Positions 34,200 through 47,613 of a stretch of DNA of 64,000 nt are shown piece by piece. The stretch is taken from the NCBI GenBank assembly GCA_030490835.1, contig CM059971.1, positions 42,580,012 through 42,644,011 on the forward strand, written 5' to 3'. This DNA is from Annona cherimola (Eukaryota; Streptophyta; Magnoliopsida; Magnoliales; Annonaceae). The notes under the pieces are model-generated. The model made no database searches. It saw only the letters and a list, made by a program, of their open reading frames with translations, and was not told the origin of the DNA. How positions within the stretch are numbered: position 1 is the first letter of the stretch; each line of letters starts with the position of its first letter. A program made the position numbers and the translations under genes.

Positions 34200-34739
34200 T
34201 GTGGCACCCCAAACCGAGACGTCACTTCCTTACCTCAAGACCTTATTGATTGGTAAATGTGAATCAGGATTGTTGCCCTGATCACGCGGTGGGTTCTAAA
34301 TTTGAAACTCGTCCAAATTTTTTTTCGTTCATCGTCGTTCATATCTTTACATTTCGCATCATTCATCAAACAAGTGGCGATACACTTGTAATTAAATTTC
34401 ATATTCTATTTCATAACATCTCACCATGCTTTTCTATAATGACATTTACATTTCATACATACATCCATACAAGCATTGGATCACATAGAACTTATAATTC
34501 TACATAAGGACACATTCACATCAACATACCTTAGAGCTTTAATTCATGCTATCCCATTTCTTATAGCCCACTTGGCTACCATCACGTACCTTTCTTCTCC
34601 TGCTCAGGTTCGCAACCTCTTGAATTTCCCGGTACCTGTTTAAGGTTTAGGAAACAAAATGTGAGTGACAACTCAGTAAGTAAATATTTTATCATTAGGG
34701 CAAGACTTCCTTGAAAACTTTTTTCATAAATATCTTGAA

Positions 34740-35290
34740 CACCCTTTTCATTAGGACATTTATATGTCCTAAAACATTATCATTAAATCCTTTGTTCATG
34801 AGGACAAATCTATGTCCTTGAACATTTTCATAAAACATTCATTCTTAAAATCATTTACAAGCCACGTCTGGGCTTGTTAAGGCAAAACATACATGTTTTA
34901 TCCTCTTTAATTAATTCCCTTTTGTCTTGAGTGAACATTTCCAATGATCCAAAACATTTACATAAAACCATCTTTTGCCAATGGACGTTTTACATCCAAA
35001 ATATTTTTCTCATAAATCCATTGGCAAGGGAGGACATTCTCATGTCCTAAAATGTTATTTACGTAAGCTTTTCTCGACAGAGGACATTTTTATGTCCAAA
35101 AATATTTTTCATCATAAAATCCTTTAGCCAAGAGACATTTAATGTCTCAAAATACTTTTCACATAGCTTCTTTTGGCAATGGACATTCATATGTCCTAAA
35201 ACACCTTTTATTAAAACACTTTGGCATTGGACATTTTCATGTCCATAAACACTTTTCATTTAGGCTCTTTAATAATGGATATTCTTATGT
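34740..35290 (-). repeat. Inverted-repeat minisatellite, third copy (reverse)
   Basis: About ten units with GGACAT..ATGTCC-type arms, about 50 bp apart, in reverse orientation relative to 17170-17712. Examples are GGACATTTATATGTCC near 34754 and GAGACATTTAATGTCTC near 35131, where the outer pair differs but stays complementary. It is part of the enclosing LTR. Confidence 0.8.
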
Positions 35291-35752
35291 CTAAAAACAA
35301 TTTTGATATAAATCCTTTTCATAATCCCCGTCTTGACGTTTGTTTATAACATACAAGGCATATAAGATACATAAACCATTTCCATAAAAACATTTCCTTT
35401 TGTTCCTGTTATTTACACTTTTGTGTAAAACACCCTTTCTTAAGGTAGCCGTATCATAAAAATCCTTTTAGGATAACTTTTCTTAAAAATGCTTTCATGT
35501 CCCAATCTTTGGACTTTTTAAAAGCAAAACATAAGCAAATGCATTTCTCTTCATCCAGTAGTGACACTTAGCAAGTGATCATGCTACCTTTTGGAAGAAA
35601 ATCCTTAACAGCACGCTAGCCAGGCGGCTGTTCCTTTATCCTGCTCCCATCTCAGGGAGGGCGCCGCTGGCACTCTTATTATCCCTTAGCGACTTGGCCT
35701 TATGTAGAGTGGGTCCCGGTCATCCCAACCGTGCTCTACAACCGGCCTATTC

Positions 35753-38700
35753 TGTGAAACCCTAACTTAAGTAGGGTCCAATGTATGCATTGAACATATA
35801 CAAGTGATTTATATGTGAATTAAATGGAATTTTTGGATATTTTAGAATTTTATGATATTTGCAATTAGGGTTTCCATTGGAAACGGTGATTAAAAATTTA
35901 ATCGTCGGAGCCCAAAGTAAGTCGGTATGACCCGAGGGGCTTAATGAGGATTTAATGGTGATAAGGTGTCATGAATAATCATGTTAATTACCATGATTTA
36001 ATTTATGGAGATTAAAGTGTAATTTTGGAATTAAGGTGGAAAATGATGAAAAATTCATAAATTGACGCCTACAAGGCAGATTTCGATGAAATTTGAGAGG
36101 TAAGTTCATGACGGTGGGTCCAATCTTATGAATGGATTGTATTAAGGGAATCATGATGGGATTAGGGTGATAATTAATTATTTTATTCCCAAATCCAAAA
36201 GATATATTCAAGTGGTCATAACTTGACGTAAAAACGTCAGTTTGAGATGAAATTTGAAACGATCGAATAAAATTATGAAATCTATGAGATGAATGGAATG
36301 GATTAAGCTAATTATGATGAGAATTTGATTTCTTAGAGAGCAAGTAACAAGTTACTTAAGGGCTAAGCAAAGAAGGGCAATTGTGGACAAGTGGATGGTT
36401 GTGATTAAAAGTAGATTTTTTGACTTTTGTAAATGGTAAAACCAGATTTTACTTGGATGTAAATGTGCCACCACATATGGTATATAAGGGAGAATTTAAG
36501 GAGTGTGGAATTGCAGCACCAAGTGGGCCCCACAGCTGGAAAAATCCAGCAATATATATAACCTATACACGTCTATATGAGAGAGAGATTTGAGAAATTT
36601 CCAAGTGCTGGAAATTCTTCCCCAAGCAACAGTAGCTCACGTCCCCAACTTGGCCAGAAAGGAGGAAGGAAAATAGAAGAAAAAGAAGGGGAAAAAGAGG
36701 GATTATCATTTAATCAAGTAAGTATATGATTATCTTGATTTTATGTCTCAAATTTGGAAGTTATTTGGTGTTGTAAACTAAAATATGGACGGAATAGTAA
36801 ATGGATGAATTTTAGCATAAACGTTTTTGGTAAGAATTATTATGATGGTATTAAATAACTATCCAATTTTCAGATTAAAAGAATAATTAATTTGAAAATT
36901 AAAAATCCGAGAAGATTAGCCCAAACAGGGTAAAATGGGTGACAGAATCATCTGTATAAAAGGATTTTTAATAATTTTTATAAACGGTATTGTGGGCTGA
37001 AAATTTTACAGGATATATAAGAAATATTTATAATTATAAAAAAAATTAAAAATTAGGTTTTTATGGGTATAAATATACCCCATAATTAACGTCATTCAGG
37101 CTGTCTAGAAATGGATTCTGCTGTCCAGAAAGGTAAAAATAACAAAATAAATAGAAATATTAAATATTTAGTTCTGAAAATATTTATTTTTGTTAATTCA
37201 TTAGTTATGACATAAATTTTAGATCAAAAATACTTTATTTGATATTAATTCAAGATTTTGAGATTTCAGTATGCCTGATTTCAGCATATGTGGATAGTTT
37301 GAGAAGAAAATCAAAAAGAAATATAAAACCTATGTATAAATGATCCAAATTGATATATGTGTTAAATACTTAAATATTTATTAAGAAAAGTAGGATTATT
37401 TTCTGAAAATTAGGATTTATAAATCTGCTTAGGGTTATGTGTCAAGAGACACGTAAAATGGGTAAAAAATGGGTTCCAAAGTTGCTGTTTTGGAAGCCTA
37501 TGATTAGTGGATTTAAATTCCATAAAAATACCCTAAGTACAGTGATAATTAAGTATAATTATCATTCTGAAATGTGAATTAAATTTCTGACTTGGGAAAT
37601 TTTATGAAATGCCTCATATATGTGTTGTTAAATGGCTATATGTGAAAGGATAGACATGCATAAGTGGAAAATGGCTTAAGGAAGATAATGAGCCATTAAA
37701 TAATGGTTATTGAATGATTATTAAGTGATTGGATGATTAACCTATTTATGGGATTAAATAGGGTGTGTAAAATCTCATGAATAAGTATGTGCTATATGGG
37801 TGTAACGACTTGAGAAGTCGAAGGAATTACGTATGTTAATGTAAATGGGTTGGAAAACTGAGTTGAATGCAAGCAAAGGAAATATATGAATGTTATATCA
37901 TTCTTATATGTATAGGCAAAGGCAAAGGGATAAGCGAAATGGAAAGCTAAGCAAGCGAGGTAAGCAAGTAGCTTTCTAAATGATTTTGGTTTTCATTACA
38001 AGGTATTTAAGGATGGCCATTCCTTGTCTATATGAGTATTGAAATGTTTATTTCTATTGAAATAAATGATTGCTTATGGTTTCGCAATTATGCTTGAAAT
38101 GTGTTGAAACATGAGTTTATATGATGCTTTGTTGAAACGATGTTTCAAAAGGGATGATGCAAAGAATTCTCTACATGAGAATGACAAGTTTCATGTGTAA
38201 GAGGGTATATAATGCCGGGGTGACTAAAAGTCATGCATGGAATGAAAATCAAGTAGGCTAGTCGAGGTAGTAAGTGGACAAGGAGTCCCCCTTGACGTCG
38301 CCAAGTCGGAAAGGACCGGTGAGGTAGGATAGTTGTGGTAGTAAGTGGACAAGGAGTCCCCCTTGACGTTGCCAAGTCGGTAGGTCCGGCGCCAAGGATG
38401 GAAAGGATCATGCTATGAAAGAGTGTTCCCCGTGCTAGCGTACCGTCACATGAAGGATAACGTCATCAATGAAAATGATGAATTTGCACATCCCATGTTT
38501 ATGAAATGTTTACGAATGGTTTAAGTGAATGGTTTTTCATGAATGATTTTCATGAAATGTTTATGAAAAGTGTTTGAATGACTTATGAAAAGATTTTTGC
38601 TCCACAGGTAGTTGATCACTTGATAAGTGTCTGTACTGAATGGAGAAAAATATTTTTAAAGAATGTTGCTTTCAAAATAAATTGCATGAAAATCGTAAGC

Positions 38701-39182
38701 TTGCTTACTGAGTTTCGACTCACGTTTTGTTTTCCAAACCCATAGACAGGTGAAAGGAAGGAGGCAAGGAGCACGGGTGGAGATTCAAGGATGAACGAAT
38801 TTCCATGAGTACCTGTGTATGAACTTATGAATGTTAACAATTAAATTGTTATTCAATATTGTAGAAGATTTATGCTATGTTTTATGCCTATGGATTGGCG
38901 AAAATTTTTTATGGGTAAATGCTAAGGTATGAAATATCATGATATGGTTAAGTATGAAGGTTATGAGATGACATGTGTATTTCTCAAATGATATAATGGC
39001 CTAGAAAGGCATTTGATGGAAAGTTGAAAAAGGTAGAATGATATAAGCTCCTAAGGAGTTAGGTTTAAGTGGATAAATATCCAATAAGAACCCGCCGCGT
39101 GATCAGGGCAACAATCCTGATTCACATTTACCAATCGATAGATCCTGAGGTAAGGATGTGATGCTCGGGCTAGGGCGCCACA
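35753..39182 (+). mobile_element. Solo gypsy-type LTR, 3430 bp
   Basis: It starts TGTGAAACCCTAAC and ends GGCGCCACA, with perfect 5-bp target duplications TATTC at 35748-35752 and 39183-39187. Removing it restores a continuous block equivalent to 16661-16720 (reversed) of the giant LTR. No primer site or polypurine tract lies on either side, so it is a product of LTR-LTR recombination. It is the same subfamily as the LTR at 47614-61859. A TATATATAA motif near 36555 could be its TATA box. No supported ORF. Confidence 0.93.
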
Positions 39183-39221
39183 TATTCCTTGTACTTGTGC
39201 ACCATACATTATCCTGATGGG

Positions 39222-39412
39222 CCGCAGTCCGTTTGGTTTAAGGCTTTAACATATCATACACCGCAGCCCATGGCCTTTTAAACCGGGATCACAGACCTCA
39301 GTCTGCATCCATAACTTGAAAAACATCACAGACCGAAATTTGTGTCTTTTTAAAACAAATCATTTGAAAAATAACATCACAGACCTCAGTCCTCAGTCCG
39401 TGTCAACTTGTA
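39222..39412 (-). repeat. GGTCTGTGAT repeat, third copy (reverse)
   Basis: The plus strand shows the reversed units: GGGCCGCAGTCCG, ATCACAGACCTCAGTC, ACATCACAGACCG, and ATCACAGACCTCAGTC followed by a duplicated CTCAGTC. It is the counterpart of 16497-16675, interrupted from the rest of the LTR by the solo LTR at 35753-39182. Confidence 0.7.
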
Positions 39413-40308
39413 AGCGAGCGCGCACCCACTTTAATAAGTTGTTATTTGAAATCTAATTGTTTAGGATGACCTTCCTTAAATTCTTTTAGAAATATTTTAA
39501 GTACAACATTTTGATAAACATTTGAAATGTTTGAGAAACAATACATCTTAAAAACCCTTATAATAAAAGAAATTCAAAATTTTGGATTTCCAAAAATAAA
39601 CCATATATTTCTCTAATGTTTTCTTGGTTTCCATTTCAGGGCCTTTTGTTTACAAAAGTTATGCAATTATACCATCCCCTTCTCCACAACCTAAAAATTA
39701 GATTATTGTCCACATATCTATTATACTATTTTTACATAAAAGGGGAATTGCACAGTCTTTGCATGCCATTTAGCAACCTGAAATTAAATCATTTTATGAA
39801 ATCACTTATTCGGTTGGTCATCCTTAAATCCTATTCAATAACATTCGTATAAATATTTTTGAAGACATTTCTATCATAGATTTCCTTGTCTAAAGGAAAT
39901 CAAAATTTTCGAATATCATTTCAAAATATACGGGCTATGTCCAAATTATCATTTATAATTAAATATCATGATATAGAAAACCAATCTTTTTCCATAAATT
40001 AAATCACTTTTTCTTTTTCTTTCATAAACTTAACTATTTATCATAAAATATCATAAGAGAACTCAAAACTTATCTGATAATATTTCTTTGTGAAAAAGGG
40101 AAAAATTCCCTTTTTCTTATAAAGTTCTTTTGAAAACAACATCATAAAGAATTTGCTTACTTGAAAGCAAATTCTTAAAATCATCGGCATAAAATATAAA
40201 ATCCGTTAAAATTAACATCATGGAGAACTTGCTTACTCATAAGCAAATTTCTCAATTCCAATAACATTAAGCATTGTCAATCCATGGCAACACTTGTGAT
40301 AAACATTT

Positions 40309-41990
40309 TGTTGGTCCCGAGTTAGTGGCAAAACCCAAGAGGGGAGGGGTGAATTGGGTTCTTTAAAAAATCTTTGGTAAATAAAGACTTAACCCTTTGA
40401 GTAATTAATCCCCTTTTGAAAAGAGCTAGAGAGCAATAAAGATAAAGCAGTAAAAAGAGATATAACACAAGATTTATAGTGGTTCGGGCAAACCTTCCCT
40501 ACTCCACTCTTCCAAGCTCACACTCTGTTGTGACTTGGGTTCCACTATGTATTCCACGAATACACTTAGAGTCACCGCTCTCTTCTAGATTCCAGCTCTA
40601 GGAGACATATACAACTAAAGCCACTTGCTCTCTTCTAGATTCTAGCTCTAGGGGGCATAAACAACTCACATGCAAAAGTAGGTGATGAGTCTCACTCCAA
40701 TCACACCCTACTTTGCATATACTTGATCTTAGCTACCCAAGCTAAATCAAGATTTATACAACAAGACAATGAAATAAATGAAACTACACTTTACAGATTT
40801 GTGTAGGCAGATTTAGCTCGAGGAAGAAGTTGTAGAAGAAGCTTTGGATGAATATTGTTGAAGGCGCTAGCAACTTGAAGCTTTCTTCTTCCTTAGAATT
40901 TATACGGACCACTCAACAATGGAGAAAAGCAAATAGGAAACCTTTCTTGCACTTCTTTTCTCTCTTTGAACTTTAACGTAGTGTCTTGTGTTCTCTTGTT
41001 GTGTTTTCACGTTCATTTGAGGGTCCTTTTATAGAGGGAAGAAAATATGAACGTTGTGGAGGTGGTTGGTGCGCAATAAATGAACTCCAACGTTCGAAAA
41101 TTTGACCGTTATACCCAAGTCGAAGGTGGAGTCGACTTGGGATGCGACTTGGCTACCCAAGTCGCATCTGGAGTCGACTTCGTCTGCGACTCCAGTTCTT
41201 CGGATTCCCAAGTCTTAGGCTTGGTCGACTTGACTTCAGACTTCGACCCAAGTCGATCCTGAAGTCGACTTGGCCTGCGACTTGGCTCGGGTTTTGCTGA
41301 ACCTGCTTTGATCTTCAAGTTGTGTTCTTCTATCTTGGATTGGCTTGATTCTTACTTAGATGATTCATGCATATTTGACTTATGTAGTCTTGATAGACAT
41401 TGTTTGAATCATTCTTGTATCTTTGTCTTTGAGCTTGATAGACTTGATTTGATGTAGAACATAATTTTTGACTTTGAATTTGACTCATTTGTTTTTCATC
41501 TTGATTCCTTGGACTTGAGTGATAAATCCTCTTGAATATCTTGAAAACTGCATCTTTTGAAGTTTGAACTTCTCAAGTCGTGGATGGAGTCGACCTGGCC
41601 TGCGACTTCACCCAAGTCGCACCTGGAGTCGACTTCGTTTGCGACTTCGTGATGTTCGTTTCCACTTTTCAACTCTGGATACTCCAAGTCGATGCTGGAG
41701 TCGACTTCGTCTGCGACTTGACTTCCCAAGTCGCAAGTGGAGTCGACTTGACCTGCGACTTCACCTGTTGCCTTTTGGGATTCATTCTCAAGTCGATATT
41801 TGAGTCGACTTTGGGATCGACTTCACCCAAGTCGAAGTCCAAGTCGACTTGGAGATCGACTTGACCTCTTTGCTTTCCTTAAACATTTAGCAAACATATT
41901 AGTACCTTTTATATACTCAAAATTAGTTCTTGTTAATCATCAAAACTCAAGATTTGGTCAATTTTATTGTTTTAAACATTGTTTCCAACA
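40309..41990 (-). mobile_element. Solo copia LTR, 1682 bp
   Basis: The edges TGTTGGTCCCGAG and TTTCCAACA match the LTRs of the long copia element, with perfect 5-bp target duplications CATTT at 40304-40308 and 41991-41995. It has a GTCGAC array at about 41110-41290 and 41580-41865, and a TATA sequence CTATAAAAGG on minus at 41025-41034. It differs from the 50576-52301 LTR by several indels, so it is older. It sits in the giant-LTR fragment 34200-42591. Reading frames within it are by-products of the array. Confidence 0.93.
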
Positions 41991-43480
41991 CATTTATCTT
42001 AAAAAAAAAACATTGCTTGCTTCTCATGAAGCAAACCTTGAGGGTTTTTCTTAAGCCATCCTTTTTCAAAACTTACGACTTTTCATTAAAGCCGTAATTT
42101 TCAAAACATGTGGCTTTTCATTAAAGTCATCAATTTCTAAAATTTGTGCTTGCCCATTCGTTAAAACATACTCATAAAAATATCAACATAACATCATAAA
42201 ACATTTCATCACATAAGGAAAAATAAATGATTTGAAAAGTTCGCTTACTTACCTGAGATCGCCATAATCCTTTTCTTCCATTCTTTTCCTTGCCTTTGCC
42301 TAGATAAATGAAAATAACATTTCATTTATTCATATCAACTTCAAATACATAAATTCTTTAGGTTTTTCAATCTACATAAATTTGTTTAGACTTAGCTTAA
42401 CCCACTTGTCCTTCAAGTTGGGTATTCATACTTAGCACATAGCCTATACATATCAATCATCCATTCATTCATTTTAATACGCTTATGTAGGGTAAACTTA
42501 CATACATGTAATAATCCTTCATTAAATTATTATTTGGAGGTTCGTTACCTCTATTTATTATTTTTAACATATTTTTCATTTTTCACACATTTGGTTATGA
42601 GGAAAATGTTTTGGACGTAAAACATTCACTAATGAAAGATGATTTTATGCAAATATTTTTGAACATTAGAAATGTTCATATAAGACTAAAGGAAATTAAA
42701 TTAAAGAGGGTAAAACGTATATATTTTGCCTTAACAAGCCCACACGTGGCTTGTAAATGATTTTAAGAATGATGTTTTATGAAAATGTTCAAGGACATGG
42801 AACTGTCCTTATAAACAAGGATTTTATGATAATGTTTTAGGACATATATATGTCCTCAAGTAAAAAGGTGTTCAAGATATTTAAGAAAAAGGTTTTAAAG
42901 AAAGTCTTGCCCTTAAAACATAAAATGCTTGCTTACTGAGCTGTCACTGACGTTTTGCTTTCCCAAACCTTAGACAGGTACCGGAAAACTCAAGAGGATG
43001 CAAAGTTAAGCAATAAAGGAAAGGTACGTGATGGTAGCCGTGTGGGCTATAAGGAATGAAATGTGATAGCCTGGTTAAAGATCTAAGGTATGTTGATGTG
43101 TATGTGAACTTAATTATAATTATAAGTTCTATGTGATTCAATGATTGAATGTATGTATGTGTGGAATGTAAATGTCATTGTAGAAAAGTATGAAGAGATG
43201 CTATGGATGAGATGATGAAATTTATTACAAGTGTATTGCCGCTTGTATGATATATGATGTTGATTGTAAAGAATGATTGATGAATAATGGTGTGAAATGT
43301 CAAGATATGAGTGAGTGATGTAGAATGTGAAGAAAACAAATGATGATAGAAAAAAAAAATTAGATGAAATTTAATTAAGAACCCGCCGCGTGATCAGGGC
43401 AACAATCCTGATTCACATTTACCAATCAATAAGATCTTGAGGTAAGGAAGTGTCGTCTCGGTTTAGAGCGCCATAGAAGT

Positions 43481-43492
43481 TGGTATCAGAGC
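43481..43492 (+). other. Primer-binding site, initiator tRNA-Met
   Basis: TGGTATCAGAGC lies five bases after the LTR end (GCGCCATA, 43475). A degenerate second LTR-end/primer-site-like unit (GATATCACAAAG then TGATATTTCAAC) follows at about 43528-43552. Confidence 0.92.
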
Positions 43493-45966
43493 ATGGATTG
43501 GTAAAGAGGCATGGTAAGAAAAGATTTGATATCACAAAGATGATATTTCAACAAAGATTGATAAATAGTTATAGAAGGAAAATGGAAAATAGAAATGATA
43601 AAAGAGATTGGTTGAAAATTATAAGACATATACGATATGTATTGTCTTATACTATGTGTCATTATGACATAATGATATGACTATTTAAGGAAATGTAGTT
43701 AATTTATTATATTTCATAGTATAGATGGTATAAGAAGAAAAAAAAGACATAAGGTCAGATGAGATGAAGAAGGAGGTAGGAGAATCTAAGAAAAGATAAA
43801 GGGTAGAAGGGAATAAGATGATGGGTTGAACAATGGAACCCTACATAGAGACCCCCTTACCTAAGGTAAATTATACCTTACTTAAGGTAGCACAGGACTG
43901 TGCTATATGATATATATGTTTAAGGTGTAGTGTCATGACGACATATGGAGGGCACCAATGCACCAACTTTCTAAGTGATTGTTGGTCTAGAGTTATGTTT
44001 ATGATAAAATGATAGATTATGTAGGTATAATCTATATGTGTAAGGAAAAACAACCTTACACCATGAAAAGAGAAGATAGAAATGAGAAAGGTACGAAAAA
44101 GGGAGTTTGCTTTTAACTCCTAATGTATGATGTTTGATGTTATGAAAATATGAATGGATTTGATTTTATTCAAATGCTTGATCTATATGAAAAATGAAAG
44201 ATCATTGATCTTTTTAGATCATATAATTGACTATGTATGATATGAATTATTTTATGACAAGAAATGATATTGATATAATTTTATATGTTGCTTTCTACAA
44301 CACACCTATCACCTTAGTTCTTGAACAAGGAAAAGGTAGTTGTAGGCACGAGTCAACAGGAAAGAAGAAAAGCTAGTAACAAATTTAAATGACCATGATA
44401 AAAGAGGGAAAGTGAGTCCAAGGGCTCGTTAACATTGGACAACTATAAACCCTGAGTCAAAGGATTGGAGGGGTTACGGCTATAAGTAATACCTCAGGTA
44501 GAAAAAGTAGAGAAAAGAATAACTGCAGTTGTAGAAAGAGCTGTGCAGTAGGCCGCCCAAAATTTCGTAGCCCAGACAGAAGAATAATACAAGGCCTTTG
44601 GAAAAATATCCCACAGGACCAATTAGAAGAAGGTAGAAGAGATGGACCGGTACAGGTAATAAATTTTTACCTAGTACCCAAACCTTTAAGGGTTGATAAA
44701 AGTAAAATAGAAATGAATGGGAAGGTTATTAATGCCTTTCTAGCTCAGTATCCACCTAAGTTCTCAGGTAAATCAGATTCTATTCAAGACTGAGCAGTGG
44801 ATGACTGAAACCAAGAACATGTTCAAGGTTTAAACATGTAATTTTATGTAATGTCCCAAGCATTGATTGACAATGCTTATGAGTGTTAGGAAACCCTAAT
44901 AGCTATTTTGCGATAATCAAAGAAGGTAATCTGGAAGAATTGATAAGAAATATCTTCCAATAGGACACCAGGATATAATACATGTTGGTAATGAACATGT
45001 ACAATTAGAGCAAGGATAACTTGCCACTAAAGATTAAGGAGCCAGGTGTAGGGAAATAAAGGAGTAAGAAAGGTCAACTCAACCGATAGCTATAGTCGAT
45101 AGGAAATTTCTGCAAATTATTGCAGAAAAATGTAGCAAAACATGTCTAGTTAGCATGTATAGAAGGAAAAGGAGATTACATATATGGTACCCACAAAAGT
45201 TGATATATCATAGCAAGGAATGGTGGATAAATGAAGAAAAATGACGGTAAGAATTATTGTCGAAATTCTTTTCAATTCCGATATGATTGAAAGATAGGTA
45301 TGAGAGAGATAATTTCTCTATGATGTTCATAAGGAATAAGATTACAAAAAAAAAAGATAAGGACCCTTACTAGTTTATGGAAACTAGAAAAGAAGACTGG
45401 GAAGAAAATATTTTAGAGTGGTTTGATAACCGGTACTCCTATTAGGTAGTCTATGATGGTAAAATCTAGTGGTAGATATTATGAGAGGAGAAGGAATGGA
45501 TAGCTTAGCAAAAGTGTCTTTTGCTAAGACATATATGAAACTTTATGTGACAGCAACTTTTGCTCTATGTTATAGAATGAATATATTATATTATACGAAT
45601 GTTACATAAATGATTGCTATGGATTTTTATTTTGTATGAAATAATGGGTAGCTTAGATCTTACTCTATGATAAGATGAGAAATTTTATAATTTCTCTATG
45701 TATAAGAATAATAGTATGCCTACCATAAGAATAAGAGATGGATGGTATAAAGAAAAGGACAATTACAATGAGAAATCCATATGGGAACAGGAAATGGTAG
45801 AGATAAGTGATAGGTCTATTGGACCAAGGCTAAAAATGCCACTAAGACAGAGTAGCGCAATGGAAGCGTAGTGAGCTATTGAAGTATTGGTAAAGGATGA
45901 TAAGTTAGTAAATGTATATGAGCTATACTCCCGATATTTGAAATGTAATAGGTTTCGGGACCTGTT

Positions 45967-45981
45967 ATAAGGGGGGAGTAT
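45967..45981 (+). other. Polypurine tract
   Basis: ATAAGGGGGGAGTAT is directly followed by the LTR start TGTGAAACCTGGACC at 45982. Confidence 0.87.
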
Positions 45982-47613
45982 TGTGAAACCTGGACCCAAG
46001 TAAGGTTTATTTATATGTAATTGGCATATAAATATGAATGAAGTATAATTTAGTGGAACTATGAATGATTTCCAATTGCAATATTGACGATTTATTGCAA
46101 GTAGGGCATGTAGTTATGAATGATGAATATAAGCCAATATGGGTCAATGTGATTAAAGAGGCTTAATGAGGATTAGGAAATTTGATTATATTGAAGATAA
46201 TTACCTCATATATTATGGGTTAATTAAGGGAGATTATGTTGATAATTTTGGATTAAAGGTGGCAATTGCTAGAAAATCCATAATTCGACATCGGGAAGGT
46301 AGATTAAGATGAAAATTGAAAAGTAAGCACATAATTTTGTGCTTAATCATATGGAAAGGTTGGATTATGAAAATAATGAAAAAATTAGCATGAAAATCAA
46401 TCATCACCATCAAAATCCAAAGATGGATTCAAATGATCATAACTTGAGCTAGAAAAGTCGGATTGAGACGAAATTTGAAACGAACGGTTAAAATTATGAG
46501 ATCCATGTAATGAGAGTCTTGGATTAAGCTAATGATGATGGGATATTGGTTTCACGAAAATAGGTGTATAATTATTTGTGCACCAAAAATGTGAGCTTGT
46601 ATTTATGTTAAAGTAAGGTGAATAATTATATGATTAATGACATAAATGAGGTGTCGAAAGGAGGTAAATACACATGGATTTTATGAATTAATTTATTGAA
46701 AAAATCCATGATAAAACCCAGTGATTAATGATATGATTTAAAGGTTATTGGATTAGCTAAAAGGAGCATGGATTAGCTGGCATGGAATGGACGTCCAAAT
46801 GGGCTATTTACATGATATTTTTTATTTTTAAAAATTACAAAATATGTAATTAAGTGAGCTAAATGACAAGGGTGGTTAATGGCATTAATTTAGAATGAAT
46901 TTTATGGCACAAAATTCAAAAACATCAAGGCACATGGACGTGGACAGCAACATGAGTAGGAATGATGTGCACGTTCAAAGCAGCTTTTGGAAATTTTAAT
47001 GATTTTTTTAATAGCTAAATTGACCCCTAATTAAGCTAGTTACCTAGGATGATTAAACACCCATTAATTAAAGTGAAAATTTGGTGGAAAAATCGTTTAA
47101 AAGTTGCTGCAAGTGGACCCCACCCAAGTGGACAGCTACATGAAGGAAGAGAGGTGCACGTTCAAAGGTTGCTATATTTTATTTTATTTTATTTTTTAAA
47201 ATAAGAAAAGGGTGGTTAATTAGCCATTAATTAAAGTCAAATTTTTGTGAAAAAAAATGGTAAAGTTGCTGCAAAGTGGACGTCCAACAAGGGCAGATTT
47301 GTGTCCATTAATGAATGGATTTTTGATGATTTTTTATAAGATAATTACTTAATTTAAATGGACCACATTTTTCCATGTCAACAATAGGGGATAAGAATGT
47401 CTTAATCATGCTTTAAGTAAAGTAAAAAGTGGGGCCCACAAGCTGGAAAATCCAGCTTTTGCCCCAAGTGCACGTCCATTTGATTAAGGGTTCAGGAGAG
47501 AGAAAATGCTAAGGAGCAAACCCATTTTTCAGCAGCCCTTCACGTCCCCATTTTCCAGTAGCTTGAAGGGAAGAAAAAGAGGAGGAAAAAGAGAAGGAAA
47601 AATGGGAAGAAAG
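45982..47613 (+). mobile_element. Truncated 3' LTR of the giant-LTR element
   Basis: It follows 7015-8865 of the 6.1-kb LTR with small indels, including the ~190-bp repeat region (46770-47350) and the purine-rich block near 47560-47613. It is cut there by the TGTAACGCCCC edge of the next element, so the rest should lie beyond the window. Confidence 0.85.

Larger units (their letters stand above)
34200..42591 (-). mobile_element. Giant-LTR fragment, interrupted by two solo LTRs
   Basis: The plus strand opens TGTGGCACCCCAAACCGAGACG, the reversed end of the 6.1-kb LTR type. Blocks follow in exact reverse order of 18239 to about 10000: the palindromic minisatellite (34740-35290), the GACACTTAGCAAGTGATCATGCT block (35564-35585), the CCGTGCTCTACAACCGGCC block (35729-35747), the GGTCTGTGAT array (39222-39412), and so on. 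It is split by 35753-39182 and 40309-41990, each with its own target duplication. It stops at 42591 without an LTR start, at a junction with plus-oriented copy sequence. About 3.3 kb of this LTR is represented. Confidence 0.82.
43476..45981 (+). pseudogene. Decayed interior with a trace of gypsy gag
   Basis: About 2.5 kb with stops in all frames. The only protein-like trace is near 44746-44830, where plus-strand codons give YPPKFSGKSDS and, in a neighbouring frame, EQWMTETKNMFK, resembling the PP-F-G...W-E-K-F opening of plant gypsy Gag. It ends GGTTTCGGGACCTG before the polypurine tract, as in the other long-LTR elements. No integrase or RT motifs are seen, so the interior is heavily deleted as well as decayed. 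Confidence 0.55.
42592..47613 (+). mobile_element. Giant-LTR element, plus orientation, nearly non-coding
   Basis: A 5' LTR fragment (42592-43475) is followed by a primer site, about 2.5 kb of interior, a polypurine tract, and the first 1.63 kb of a 3' LTR that is cut at 47613 by the element at 47614. The LTR parts match the 6.1-kb LTR type. The interior keeps only a faint gag-like trace. The left end is an abrupt, inverted junction with a minus-oriented copy of the same LTR. Confidence 0.82.

Noticed and set aside
43480..43492. tRNA gene fragment
   Set aside because: Only 12 bases match the tRNA 3' end complement; it is the primer-binding site, without tRNA arms.
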